A stretch of 64,000 bases of DNA from Leptobrachium leishanense (GCA_009667805.1 CM019070.1:55661735-55725734); one strand, 5' to 3'; counted from the first letter of the stretch, positions 33,346-44,879 are shown. A program made the numbers and translations. The notes: generated by a model not told the origin, from the letters alone.

Positions 33346-35110
33346 GCACTGCAAATGCCTTTAAACAGGCCCTTTTGGTGCATTATCAAACAGTTCCCCA
33401 TAGAACTGGGTGCCAACCAAGGGGAGCCAAGAGATTAGAAGGACTGAGCGAAAATGTGTTGGTGGGGCTGTATCAGACAAAAAATTAAAAGCAAGGTAGC
33501 ACAACTGACGTGCTCAAAAGATGAGCTTTTGCCTGTGCCATCTTGTTTCATAAATTTACCTTCCAGTTTACCCCAAATCTCCAAGCCAGACTTACCATTC
33601 CCAGGAGCTCCATTCTGATAGTAGATAAATCTTGGGATGTCTCAGTGTGTTCAAAACCTTTGTAGAGGACACACACTATTTTTAAAGGGGATGAAGATTC
33701 TATGACCAACGTGATTTAACTTTCATCCAAATCCTTGGTCTTGGGTCCTTCATACACAACCCCCGCATACTAACACATAAAATGAATATAAAAATATACT
33801 CACTACAAGTTTCATTATAGTGGAGTATATTATCTTCTTTCTACATGGACTACAGGAGGGTTATACTTAACTATTGTATGTCAAAACTGCTATTGGTATT
33901 AGGGAATCCTATCACCAGAATATGTGATTTATCAAATATTATCATATTGTAAGTGATGTGACTTCCTGTGGTGTCCCAAAATATATAAATTAATGCATGC
34001 TTGATATATTTCCAGATTTGGCATGTCTGATCCTTGTCTGCTAATATTAAAACGAATTATGTAAATAGATTTGTACAAATTTATTACACAACAAGGATCA
34101 GATATAGAGAATATTTTTCATTAAAATACCTTTACATTTGTTTCTTAGTTTTAGAATAAATAGAATTGAATAGAATACATAGAATTTTACTATTTTTCAG
34201 TTGCCCACGACAGGTTCATATTAAGTTGCCACCTCTATGTTTTTGTTTTTCCCTCCTTATTGTCCCCAATTTCTTGACTCACCCCCATTGCTACTCAAAA
34301 TGTTGACCTCTCCATGTACTGCCACAGCTGGCTCAAATATAGCATTATCTATTGCTCTTCACCTTCACATTGTATTTGTGTGTATTTTGTAATATCTAGC
34401 ATGATTGTTCCTGTGGCATTCTTCTAAGGCTTCACTATCAGTTGAACATCAGTTCTTCTACGTACATTGTAACAATGTCCTTTTCAGTTCATCTTCTGTA
34501 ATCTGCTGCTTCTCCCTTACCATTGTTTCAATTCATCTTCTCTTCTTAGTCTAACATTTACCATGATACATCTCTATTTTATTTCAATATTTCACCTTTG
34601 CCCTGTCTATCTTCCATGATCTTTACTCACTCTTCCGTTTCAATTATGCTGCAAAGAAGTGTATTTATTATTCAGTGGACATAATTAACCAGTCACATTC
34701 CATCACGGCTCAATAATAGATTTGAAATATTATGATTTACTGGAGTAAATTCTTGTTACAAACCTGGATATATTGGAGGGTATTTATGGAGAGAAATCCA
34801 GGTGGACAATTCTTAACGTTTAATAATTTTCATGAACATTCTATGGGACTTCATGGTCTAGATTCACTAAGCATCAGATTTGTAGTGACATTACAGACCC
34901 GAGTTTTTGCAAGTAGATCGCTGTATGATAACACCCAAAGTCATTAAAGAGCTGGGGCAGCGCATCAGGGGTTGGCTTTACAACAAGGGAAATACACATT
35001 TTAGTGTATATCAAGACTGTTCTGATTAACAATGTGAGAGTACTGGGAAATGCCCATGGAACGTCTACTTTCTGACCATCAATGGATCAAGGACAGCGAT
35101 CCCATGTCTA
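33346..35110. other. no gene seen; unique non-coding DNA
   Basis: AT-rich, without recognised repeats. The short frame at 34732-34947 has no recognisable motif. Confidence 0.35.
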
Positions 35111-35612
35111 TGTCGCGGTCTGCGTCGAGCGTGGCGTGCAGTAGTGTGAGTGTGAGCCCAGGATGCAGTAATAGCAGCAGAAGACAGGGATTAGGCAGGT
35201 TACTGGGTTTATTTGTATAACAAATAAACAAACAGAACTAAATAAACTGATACAGGGAACAATAATAGCAAGGGGGAAAACACAGATACCGGTATGGGTG
35301 ATGGTTCCCAGAGCAGAGGGAAGACAGGGATCTCTTTGGTAGACTTGGGTCTCAGGAACTTCACGAAGTAGGTCTGCACTAGATAGGGTTGTGAACTTCA
35401 ATGAGGAAGCGTGGGATCAGGGGTGTAGCTTCCTCATATGCAGGATCAATTAGGGAGAATGAAGGGCAGGTGCGGTTCCATGTCCATTATGCAAAGTATA
35501 GTCCAGGAAAGCATAAGAAGGAAAAATTCCTGGAACCTACATATCAATGCAAAACAGGGCAAAAGGAGAACAAAAGAGGGCGCCAGAGGGTCTGGTGGTT
35601 CGGACCGTGACA
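35111..35612 (-). repeat. 3' LTR, full length (502 bp)
   Basis: It starts tgtcgcggtc and ends gaccgtgaca on the plus strand, giving TG..CA ends with a 10-bp imperfect inverse repeat. It is adjoined on the internal side by cacccccccgac, the complement of a polypurine tract, which fixes its role as the 3' LTR of a minus-strand element. An AATAAA-type signal is possible within. Confidence 0.75.
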
Positions 35613-35997
35613 TCACCCCCCCGACAAGGGGCAACCTCCGGGTGCCCCAGAAGTGGCCGAAGACTGGCAGATGCAACATTCATAACCACAAGACGAACCC
35701 CAGAAAGTTCGAAGAATCAGGAATCTGTGGAATCAGTCTAACTGGAGTCATCAGAATAGATGTTGAGGGTTCTCCAGAGCTTGGGGTAGCGCCTGAGCAC
35801 TGCCAAGTACTCCTCCCGGACCAACACGCCAGAGGGCGTCCTGGTGTAGCCCATAGGGGCAGGTCCTGTAGTAGGGTACATTTTGCCAGTCCAACTACCC
35901 GGATTCTGGAAGTCCTCATTGAGAGCAAGGAGAACAGTCCTTTCAGACTCGGCATCAGAAATTGTGTCACGGGCACAGCGGTGACACTTGGTTGCAT

Positions 35998-36350
35998 GGC
36001 TCGGTGAGGCAGCGCCCTCGGCGATGACCGGAGGGGCAGCTCCCTCGGCGATGACCAGTGGGGCAGCGCCCCTTGGCGATGACCGGTGGGGCAGCGCCCT
36101 TGGCATGGCTCGGTGGGGCAGCGCCCCTGGCACAGCTCGATGGGGCAGCGCCTCTGGCAAGGCTCGATGGGGCAGCGCCCCTGGCAAGGCTTGGTTCAGC
36201 GGCGACCTCGGCACAGCACGGCTCTTGGGTGACCTCGGTGCAGCACGGCTCTTGGGCGACCTCGGCACAGCACGGCTCTTGGGTGACCTCAGCACAGCAT
36301 GGCTCTTGGGCGACCTCGGCACAGCATGGCTCTTGGACGACCCCGGCGCA
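35998..36350. repeat. 27-bp tandem repeats inside gag
   Basis: Two related arrays: cagcgcccctggcacagctc plus gatgggg (about 35998-36200), and acctcggtgcagcacggctc plus ttgggcg (about 36206-36350). The 27-bp length preserves reading frame, which explains open frames on both strands here. Confidence 0.85.
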
Positions 36351-36408
36351 GCACTCCTGCTGGGCAGTGAGCGGCTTGGCTTTATGGCGGCGGCGACGGC
36401 CCCGTGGC

Positions 36409-36512
36409 AGTGCGACCTCTGGAGATCCTGCGAGGTGCAGGGCAGCGGACTCTGGAGATCCTGCGAGGTGCAGGGCAGCGGACTCTGGAGATCCTGCGAG
36501 GTGCTGGTCAGG
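36409..36512. repeat. 33-bp tandem repeat inside gag
   Basis: Three units of tctggagatcctgcgaggtg plus cagggcagcggac, the last partial. 33 bp encodes 11 residues, seen as three LAGSPESAALH-type repeats on the minus strand. Confidence 0.9.
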
Positions 36513-37582
36513 CTCCAACCATTGGGGTTCAGAGTTTTCAGACAAACGAGAAACTGTGGGTGACATAAAGACAGTACCTATGTAGGCTGTTCTCTGGTAC
36601 GGAGTCAAGGCTTGATGGTACTGGGGAACAATGGCTCGATGAGGCTTTCCAGCAGGACAGCAGACAGATCCAGGAACGCCGATATACCCCATTAACTTAG
36701 TGTTACGACCTGGACCACTGTGAGGATGTCTGGCTGTCTGTTTAGGCCATTCCTCCTCTGATTCCACGGAACTCCACTCAGAGGAACCAGACTCCTGGTC
36801 AGAATAGTTTGGGGAGTCTTGATGGCTCGAAGTGATGGGCCTCACACTTGTAAGCAGGATAGGCTCGGTCTCCATCTGCACCACTGGATCTCGTTCTGTG
36901 GATTCTTGCTCCATGGACTCTTCATAGGTGGATTCTGGTTCAGTGTACTCCATTGGGGTCTCTGATTCTTCCTCAGAGGTGGAGTCCAACGATACACTTC
37001 TTCTGGGCGTTATGGGTACAGATCTCCTGGAAGCATGAGCGTTGTTTTGCTTAGGTGACTTAATCACCGGAGTTCTCCTGGGAGCAGGTTCGGATAGGGG
37101 TTTTTTCTTGGGTGCAGGTTTTCTTGACCTGACAGTTGGTGAATTTATTTTCTGCGGGGCAGGCACCGATTTTACCAACAACTTCCTGGACAGCATTTTC
37201 TCTTTATGGGTAGGGATGCTGGACTTCTCTGGAATATTCCCTGAGGGTTGGCTAGGCGCAGGCTTCTTAGACACAGGTACAGGAACAGTTTTGGTGCCCG
37301 GCTTTGGTGGGCGCAGTGGGCAGGTCAATACTCTATGCAAATGACCCCCGCAATAGTAACAGAGGCCTTGTGTCCTTCTTCTTGCCCTTTCCTCCTCGGT
37401 CAGGGGTCCTTGAGCACCTTCTGGGACCGGAGTGCATACCTTAGTAGATGTGCCGATAGAATTCTGCTGCAGGTAATCCCATAACGAATGCAGGTGCTGC
37501 TGGACCTTTTGGTTGGCATTTTTCAGTCTTTGTACATAGGCTATGATCACTGCAGGCTCACTGGTTTCTGGCTTCCTCATTC

Positions 37583-37812
37583 TGTCGCGGTCTGCGTCGA
37601 GCATGGCGTGCAATAGTGTGAGTGTGAGCCCAGGATGCAGTAATAGCAGCAGAAGACAGGGATTAGGCAGGTTACTGGGTTTATTTGTATAACAAATAAA
37701 CAAACAGAACTAAATAAACTGATACAGGGAACAATAATAGCAAGGGGGAAAACACAGATACCGGTATGGGTGATGGTTCCCAGAGCAGAGGGAAGACAGG
37801 GATCTCTTTGGT
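37583..37812 (-). repeat. 5' LTR, truncated (230 bp)
   Basis: It matches 35111-35340 with two differences in 230 bases (gagcatggc and gcaatagtg). Homology stops at 37812; the remaining 272 bases of the LTR are absent. The gag ATG is two bases from the LTR edge, leaving no room for a primer-binding site. Confidence 0.85.
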
Positions 37813-37906
37813 CAGCCCAAGACTATTTTAATAGTACCATCATAAATTGTATTTTGAACTCACGCTGCCCTGCAACAGTTATAAACTATATTTCAGGCCA
37901 CACTAT

Positions 37907-38598
37907 GGGCCCTATTACAATTTTACCGCTATTGTTAGCGCTCAGATATGAGAGCGTTAATGCTAGGTTAAGTGACTTTACCGCATGGCCCCAGATTACA
38001 TTCCGAAGGCTAATAGGTTAAAAAAAATCAGTTAGCACATCAGCAATTACACTTGCTTCCCTGAGCTTGCTGTACTTTGCGCTCCCTATGCTGAGAGCAA
38101 AGAATAATCAGCGTTAGGATTACAAAGTCCTAACGCCAATTATTGCCCCAATGTGATAACAAAAAAGTTAACCACAACTCGGAGCTGGTGCTAACTGATA
38201 CTTCTTCTACAGAATAATTTAGCACCAGCTAAACCCCTCCCTAAAAAATCAGATACTCACCTCTCATCCTGCAGCGAGAACGCTGGCCCGATCCACCACT
38301 TCTGGCTACCGGGAGCAGAGTGAGACTGTGGACAAAAACTCCCCAGTCTTGCTCTGCGAATCACTCCACAGCCCCGCATGATCTCGCGAGAACTAACTCA
38401 CGCACGGCCTGGCAGCACAACCCTCCATTGAGTCCCATGTAGTATCAGAGAGGGTATGGCTGCGTTACGGGACAGGCTGCTGAATTAGCTCCTGCCCTGT
38501 AATATGGTGCTAAAATTAGGATGCTACGGGGAAACCTGCAAGCGTAGGTATTCCCAATTCGCATCCCCGGTTGAGTGCCAATAATGTAATGGTGCCCT
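37907..38598. mobile_element. Family F DNA element
   Basis: It starts gggccctattacaatttta and ends taatgtaatggtgccc, with TAT on both sides as a possible 3-bp duplication. Contains gagcttgctgtactttgcgc and gaattaatttagcaccagct-like text shared with 44880-45330 and 50211-50790. Non-coding. Confidence 0.6.
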
Positions 38599-38803
38599 AT
38601 GGAGTTATGACTCATGAAAATACTCTAGGCACTGGACAGTGCATTTTTTAGACATGTTTTGAGGCAAATGAGTTACCAAATAAATCTTTATCACACCATT
38701 CTCTGTGTCCCCTTTGTCTCCATACAAACAGAGTCCCTTTGTTGAGGATCGTTTTGACTTTTAAGGTGCTTGATTTCTCTTGATAATCCTTAGAAGCCAC
38801 ATA

Positions 38804-39666
38804 CAGGGTTATTCAAAGAGAATCAAAAAGTCATCGCACGTTCGGTGACTTTTTGTTCTCTTCAATTCGGGGCGATTTGGCACTCCCATTTCGGCGACCC
38901 TGCGGTGTATTCAGCAAGCACCATAGGGCCGCCGTAATGCAGGGAAAAGTAACCGCAAACCCGCCAAAAACTCACCAGAAAACGAGGGCAAACGCACACC
39001 GAAACCTGCAAAAACATCTGGATTAACCCCGCCGAAAACGACGGAAAAACCCGAGCAGGAGCCGATCACACGCAGTGCAGCGCAGCCGCCGGAAAAACCC
39101 GACACTGCAGACGAATGGAGTTTAAAAATAAAATAAAAACCGTACGCTTGAATGTTTGAAAAGTGAAACGCTGTTTGCAAAGAAACTTCTGAGCGAAAAT
39201 GTCTGAAATTTACAAATGAGATGCAATGAATGATAATAAGAAGGGCTGTTACAGAAAAAATAAGTAACGTTTAAAAACAAAATTAAAATATAATAAGCAA
39301 AAAAATTTCTCAAAAAATAAATAAAGAGACTTTCTGCTGCAGAATATTATTCAATTAAAATGGGATTATTTTTAACATTGAAGTCTATGGGATTCGCCTG
39401 AATAAATCTGCCGCATGAAGCAACCGAATGGCAGGGCAATTCGACAACTTTTCACTGCTGGTTTTTGTTCTCTGAATAAATGAAGCTATGGGGATTCATT
39501 GCCCTCGAACAGGCACCGAACAGGCACAGTATGTGCAGGCAATTTGCCAACATTTGGGAATTGCCTGCTCTCTGGATAGCTGAATAACCAGGAAAGGTAA
39601 CCGAACGCTGATTTTCAGCGTTCGGTTACCTTTCGGCAGCCATTCGGATCTCTTTGAATAACCCTG
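38804..39666 (+). mobile_element. Family D DNA element, full length
   Basis: Ends cagggttattcaaagag and ctctttgaataaccctg are perfect inverse repeats, with ATA at 38801-38803 and 39667-39669. The best preserved copy in this orientation. Left third CpG-rich, centre A-rich. No protein. Confidence 0.7.
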
Positions 39667-40029
39667 ATAGTCTCACAGCTAGTACATGGTATGGCAATTA
39701 CAATACACAGCAGAAGAAGTCTGTAAAAATAGGCATAAGACACGGACATACTCAATTTGCCTAATTCAATGATCTGCTTTGTAATAATTACTTTTCTCAA
39801 TGCCAATCACTCACAAGGCTTGAGGGCCTTCCTAATTGTGACAAACTATTTCCACCCCTGCATAGAAGCCATAATTTGCAATCTGCTCTGTGGGTGTTAT
39901 GTACAAAATGCTACTGCAAAGCAATTTACAAAACACACTTCAGAGAAGAACAAAGACCTTGGAAACTTACACCCATGTCTAATTTTTTTCACTGAAATCT
40001 ATGGAAAAAAAAGCCCAAGCAGCCTTTTA

Positions 40030-40340
40030 ATGAGTCCATGGTACTAATGCTTAATTTCTACTTGTGCTATTTTTGTATGATTCACTGTGAGTATTGAAAG
40101 CACTTATCATGTCCACTGCTGAGATTCCGGCATTAATTTGTTAAAGAGGTTCCTACAGCTGACAAAATCTCCATAAACACACGCTGGGTTTCTCTTAATT
40201 CCAATTGCGTGATGCATTAAGCTTAAGCATGATTTAAGTTCATCAATGTGAGCTATTTCTGAATGTGCGGATAATGCCCCAATGCAACATACGCACCTGC
40301 AATGTTCTTCTAACCTATTTAAATTCACCACAAAAGGAAC
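40030..40340. other. candidate conserved non-coding element
   Basis: Repeat-free text such as ggcattaatttgttaaagag and tgatgcattaagcttaagca with several TTAA/TAAT cores. No frame with a recognisable product. Inference only. Confidence 0.3.
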
Positions 40341-40567
40341 CCCTTCCTCTGAAGAATAGAAGTTTATTTTTACAGCCCATATCACCGGTCAATATAAAAT
40401 TTACATATATTATATTACAATATTTACAATAGTATATTATATATACTTAAAATCACTCAAAAAATGTATTTATAATTTATTTACTATTAATCACAACTAA
40501 CAATAGGGCAAATATGATGTGTAACGCATGGAGAGGCTGGCCATGTAACTTCATGATACAATGAAAC

Positions 40568-41260
40568 GGGTGCCAGACAAAATCCCTACAGCCAGGTTCC
40601 CTAATGCCTAATTCCCGACGGCCAACTTCCAGACAGAACAAGTGCGGGACATCCCAACTTCCCTACACGTCCAACTTCCAGACATCCATAATCCCAGCGG
40701 CTAACCCTAATACTAACACCCTAACCCTTAGGGAGTAAGGGTGATGGATAGGTTTATGGGGGTTAGGGCTAGATTTAAGGGGGGTTAGGGTTATGGCTAG
40801 GTATAGGGGGTTAGGGTTAGGGTTAGCGCTAGGTTTAGGGGGTTAGCGCTAGGTTTAGGGGGTTAGGCTAGGTTTAGGGAGGTTAGGGCTAGGTTTAGGA
40901 GGTTAGGGCTAGGTTTAGGGGGTTAGGGCTAGGTTTAGGGGGTTAGGGTTAGGGCTAGGTTTAGGGGGTTAGGGTTAGGGCTAGGTTTAGGGTTAGGGCT
41001 GGGTTTAGGGGGTTAATGTTAAGGCTAGGTTTAGGGGGTTAGGGCTAGGTTTAGGGGGGTTAGGGGGTTAGGGCTAGGATTAGGAGGGTTAGGGAGTAGG
41101 GTTAATGTTAGCCGCTGGGATTTTGGATGTCTGGAAGTTGGCCGTCAGGGAGTTGTCTGTGTAGGGAAGTTGGCCGTGTAGGGAAGTTTGCCATGTAGGG
41201 AAGTTGGCCGTCCGGATTTTGGCATTACGGAACCTGGTTGTAGGGATTTTGACCCAAACC
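40568..41260. mobile_element. foldback element with telomere-like core and 10-bp duplication
   Basis: ACAATGAAAC occurs at 40558-40567 and 41261-41270, directly bounding the element. The ends caaaatccctacagccagg (from 40578) and cctggttgtagggattttg (to 41251) are inverse, and inverse similarity runs about 135-150 bases inward to cagcggctaac/gttagccgctg. The right arm has three units of a 17-bp repeat (gtagggaagttggccgt). The centre is a G-rich array. A 9-10 bp duplication and long repeat-bearing arms resemble Foldback/Mutator-type elements. No transposase. Confidence 0.65.
40735..41100. repeat. telomere-like G-rich array, ~20-bp unit
   Basis: Irregular units built from ggttagggctaggtttaggg. 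TTAGGG and GTTAGGG words are frequent but interrupted by GCTAGG, so this is not a true telomere tract. Confidence 0.85.
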
Positions 41261-41270
41261 ACAATGAAAC

Positions 41271-42084
41271 AGTTGGGTAGCTGGCTTACTGTGTTTTTCA
41301 ATGTCTCCCATCTTAAAATTCCAATTACATAAGCCTGGTTTTTTGCCTTTTGATGCTCTTCCTCAACTACCACATGGATTATTAGTCATTTTGCTTCTAC
41401 TGTTGGTTTAACTCTTATGATTTTAGTAGACGCTTCTCTCAGGATATATGTCATTTCTAGAGCTTTATACCATGGCTTGAAGATCTGCGTGGAATACTGG
41501 ATTCTAGAAGGACAAGTTTGGTTTCATGAACTTAAAAGCAACACACTTACCTTCGTTAAACTATGAGATCTCCTACCAGCTTCAGAGCACCATAAAATGA
41601 TAGGGTCAGTATGAACTAGAATTTCTCCTCCTGATCCTAGAACCGAGGTCCGTCTCTGACCATGGGCCACTCAGAGAATTATGAAGCCACGTTTGACCAC
41701 TAATCACCATTCGTTGATCGACATCTGAGTGATATGGTGAGCACCTGAGGAAGGTGTTAGGGCTCTCCTCTTATATTTTGTGTTGAGTAGGTCGGTCTGG
41801 AAAGATTATTGGCCCAAATATTGTCAATTTAGATCAAGCTGAGTTCTGGATTGCCAATAACTAAACCAAATCCCTCTCTGTCATTTCGGAGGCATTCTTT
41901 CATTATTCTGTGCTTCATTTCTAGCCTATTTGTAATTTCAGACCCATTTTTGTGTCATTCTGTATGTAATTTCTGTGCCTATATGCTATCCTGTGTGTAA
42001 TTTCTGAGTTATACTCATGTCAGTTTTTAAAATTCTATGAAATAATCATTTTCATATTTTAGAACATCACGCTTATATATATAT
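41271..42084. other. no gene seen
   Basis: Unique-looking sequence. A cacctgaggaaggtg palindrome near 41745 resembles a degenerate Penelope-like tail but lacks the GAAA part. Confidence 0.35.
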
Positions 42085-42236
42085 GATAATACATCGGATG
42101 CTTCCAATATTCTGAATCAGTACAAAACCAAAATATCAAACGTTTCCGATGTTCCAATTCAGCTTAATCTGATTATTTCAAAATCCGAAAAAAGTCCAAA
42201 GTGAATGAAACTGAAATTTTTGCAGTGCACATGTCT
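42085..42236 (-). mobile_element. fragment of the agagatgtgcat MITE family
   Basis: It ends cagtgcacatgtctagc, the inverse of a diverged agagatgtgcat terminus, and its body has the TTCAAA/GAAATTT words of 3813-4475. Confidence 0.35.
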
Positions 42237-44009
42237 AGCATTGTGAAAGAATCATGTGGTTCTGGTGTAGCAGGTGCCATTGGGATTAATCTTCTCGTTG
42301 ACCTCTTCCACCTACTACACATAGGGTAAGAAATGGGCAGTGGGGAATTTAACATGAAAACCTGGGTATTCCTTTTTAATTGCTGTCCTTATTTATTAAT
42401 TCCTGGAATATTATTTAATGCTTTTATACTATTTTGCTTGTTAGTTATTCATAAGTGAAAGATCAAGAGGCCATTTGTATATGATTGACCAAGCAAACCT
42501 TATTTACTTGATGTGAATGTGAACGTTTGAAGGGATAATGATACGATTAATTGCTTTACAGTCTGATAATATCTAGGTTGGAAATTAATTCAACTTCCAA
42601 CATCCCCAAACCAAAGACAGAAACATTACACTTTCTACAGGCAAACAGTGCTCACAAAAAAGTCACTAAATAACCACATGTTGTTGTGAGAATAAAGCAG
42701 ACTGCTTTGCTAGATATTTCTCTTCCAGCTTTAGCATATCTCACTATACGAAGGATCTACACTTGGAATTTGAGACGTTAAACATTCAATGTTGCCTGAA
42801 GAATTCCATCAGTATTTTTTTTTTTTTTTTACACCTTAGACTAGCTCATATAATTCACATTTAATGACTAGGAAAATGCTTAATGAACATACTTCTTTCA
42901 CTTTAAAGTAATTAAACAGGTGTTATTAGTACCGACAGATGTTAAAGGGAAGGTATTCTTTAATGAATGCCACGTATATTCTGTCATATCTTTTGTAGTG
43001 TTCAAAAGAATCAGAAGGGGGTAATTTTATGATACCTTTCGACCCGAGAATGAACCCTGGCATGTATTTTTCAAGTTTACACATTTAAAATTAAAAAAGC
43101 AACGAAACTGAACATTCTACAGAATCTATGAAAATCACACTCACATATTGATGGAGAATATATTGTTCCGCAGAGTTTCCCATGGAAAGTACTTCAACCA
43201 GATTTCCAATTTAATGGTTGACATGTAAAGAGACACTCTAGTCACCATGACTATTTAAAGAATTTTAAATGTTTATAGTTGTCAGAGTGTGCTCTCCTCT
43301 CTGTAGTAAAAGAAGATTTCGAACCCTGCATTCCAGTTTAAAAAATGGAACTTGGAATGGAGAGACCAGCGTCATTTCAAATGGATAGCCAGACCCTCTC
43401 ACACCATGTCTTGAGAAAGGTTGGTTATCTAAGCAAAAATGTCACAGATCTACTAAATAAAGTCACATAGTTGCGAACCTGAGTGACCGATTCCTTTTAC
43501 TGTCATATGTGTAGAGCTTGGGCTACCCAAGCATTATGTTCATGCATTAACTTAAGGTGACAGACATATTCTTAAATTCTGTGTGCCTGGGCACGCTAGT
43601 TTTTGAACCCTCTCCATTGGTGTCCTGGAAGACTGGTTGAAACCTCTTTGTATGGAGGTATTCCCTGCCTTGAAAGCTATCAGTCAGCTTGTGCTGATCA
43701 GCTTTTCACGGTTTTGGCTTAGAATGTACATCTCAGACCTTTCCCAACCAGCCAGTGCCACTCAAAGTGATTGCATTGAAAGCCACTGGAGTGCCTTGGT
43801 GCTCAAGTGAGTCTCCTGGTGCTTGTCAAAGCTTTCACAGTCTCAGCTTCTTTGGGAGCTGCAAGCTGTTAGTTCTGGTTCAGTGCTGAGAGAGAGACTG
43901 ACTCTGAATAAGAGGTGAGTAAAGAACACTCTATGGATAAAACAGGTGGAGGAGTTCATGGGCGTATGGATCGACACGGGTACTCTTTGCTCTCCGCATG
44001 TTAAGCATA
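42237..44009. other. no gene seen; possible old element 43232-43935
   Basis: Non-coding. gtaaagagacactctag at about 43228 and its rough inverse gtaaagaacactctatgg near 43920 could bound a diverged DNA element. I cannot confirm this by eye. Confidence 0.3.
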
Positions 44010-44190
44010 GGAAGTGCAAAGTAAAGTAAGCTCACGCTAGAAAGTGCTATTACTGATGTGCTAATGGATTTTTTAACCCATTAGCGATCGGGATGTGATA
44101 TCGGCTAATGGTATGACCTATTTTAACTTAGAGCTAACGCTCACTTATATGAGCGCTAGTGTTAAGGAGCTGATAGAGCCCGTACTAGAC
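44010..44190 (-). mobile_element. Family F fragment, reverse
   Basis: The reverse complement starts gggctctatcagctcctta and contains gcgctcatataagtgagcg, matching the left third of 37907-38598. Confidence 0.45.
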
Positions 44191-44429
44191 AACATTATAA
44201 CTTTACAGAATTTAAAGCTGGTTGATTAAAAACTGAGGATATATGGAAAATTACTTTCTCATAAAAACATTGAGTTTTTCTAAATCAGCATACCAGTGGT
44301 AGTAGTGCATAACACAATTAATCATAAAATACGCAAACTAGATGGACGGTCTGACTTGTGCCTGACATCACAATCTATATTTTTATGTACAATTGTCTCT
44401 AACTATAAAAAAAACACTCCTCAGATTTT

Positions 44430-44780
44430 GTTAAATTTCCCATCTGGGATATACTTTTGCTTTGAAATTGTCAGTCAATATGCTCTGCTGGCTATTGAAT
44501 GTAGCCAAAGGCCGTTTTTATTGACTGCGGCACAAGGCTTTATCATAACTAATTGGCAGCAGAAAGAACACAGTGAACGTGAGCCTATTTATACTGCAAG
44601 GAATCCATTCCTTTTAATTCTGATTTGCTTTTACATACCTTTCTTACTGTAGACTATCTTCATTCGCAGTTCAGTGCTTGTTAATAATCCACACAGCCTT
44701 TGCTGCAGTTTTTGTGATTAAGTCATCTTCTCCAGCTCTTTTAATTTCCCATATAATCAAATTGTATAAACCAGGGATGG
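44430..44780. other. candidate conserved non-coding element
   Basis: High-complexity text such as ggctttatcataactaattg and tgtgattaagtcatcttctc. The plus frame 44296-44652 (118 codons) has no recognisable motif and I do not call it. Inference only. Confidence 0.3.
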
Positions 44781-44879
44781 TCAAAATATAAGTTCCCATC
44801 CCTTTTTATTACAAAAGATTGCTATATGTTAAGGAGCCAGAAAAGGCGACCATTTGCTGAAATTGGGTAGATTACATAC

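Larger units (their letters stand above)
35738..37580 (-). pseudogene. gag-like gene of the LTR element, zinc knuckle, frame broken
   Basis: The start ATG is taken at 37580, two bases inside the LTR edge; a longer start at 37703 lies within the LTR. The first frame runs to a stop at 35967 (537 codons). Order: short N-terminal helix-rich part, a CX2CX4HX4C zinc knuckle at residues 74-87 (37361-37320), a basic Pro/Lys/Arg region, an acidic Ser/Glu region, then 11- and 9-residue tandem repeats. A second frame, 36322-35738, overlaps the repeats and carries a non-repetitive end (YPKLWRTLNIYSDD), suggesting a shift within the repeats. The usual capsid domain before the knuckle appears missing. RNA binding is inferred from the knuckle only. 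Confidence 0.6.
35111..37812 (-). mobile_element. LTR retroelement with gag-like frame, no pol
   Basis: Read on the minus strand: partial 5' LTR (37812-37583), gag-like coding region (37580 to about 35738), G-rich polypurine tract next to 35613, full 3' LTR (35612-35111). Ty3/gypsy-like affinity is inferred from the zinc knuckle and TG..CA LTR ends. No protease, RT, RNase H or integrase is readable in the internal ~2 kb. No host duplication is found because the upstream LTR is truncated. Confidence 0.7.

Noticed and set aside
35988..36585. Plus-strand frames of 191 and 175 codons
   Set aside because: They lie antisense to the gag repeats. 27- and 33-bp units without stops stay open on both strands.
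40735..41100. True telomere or chromosome-fusion scar
   Set aside because: The array is irregular, only ~365 bases, and lies inside inverse arms with a 10-bp target duplication, so it is element cargo.
41740..41765. Eighth hammerhead-like core
   Set aside because: The palindrome cacctgaggaaggtg looks similar, but no GAAA follows the stem on either strand.
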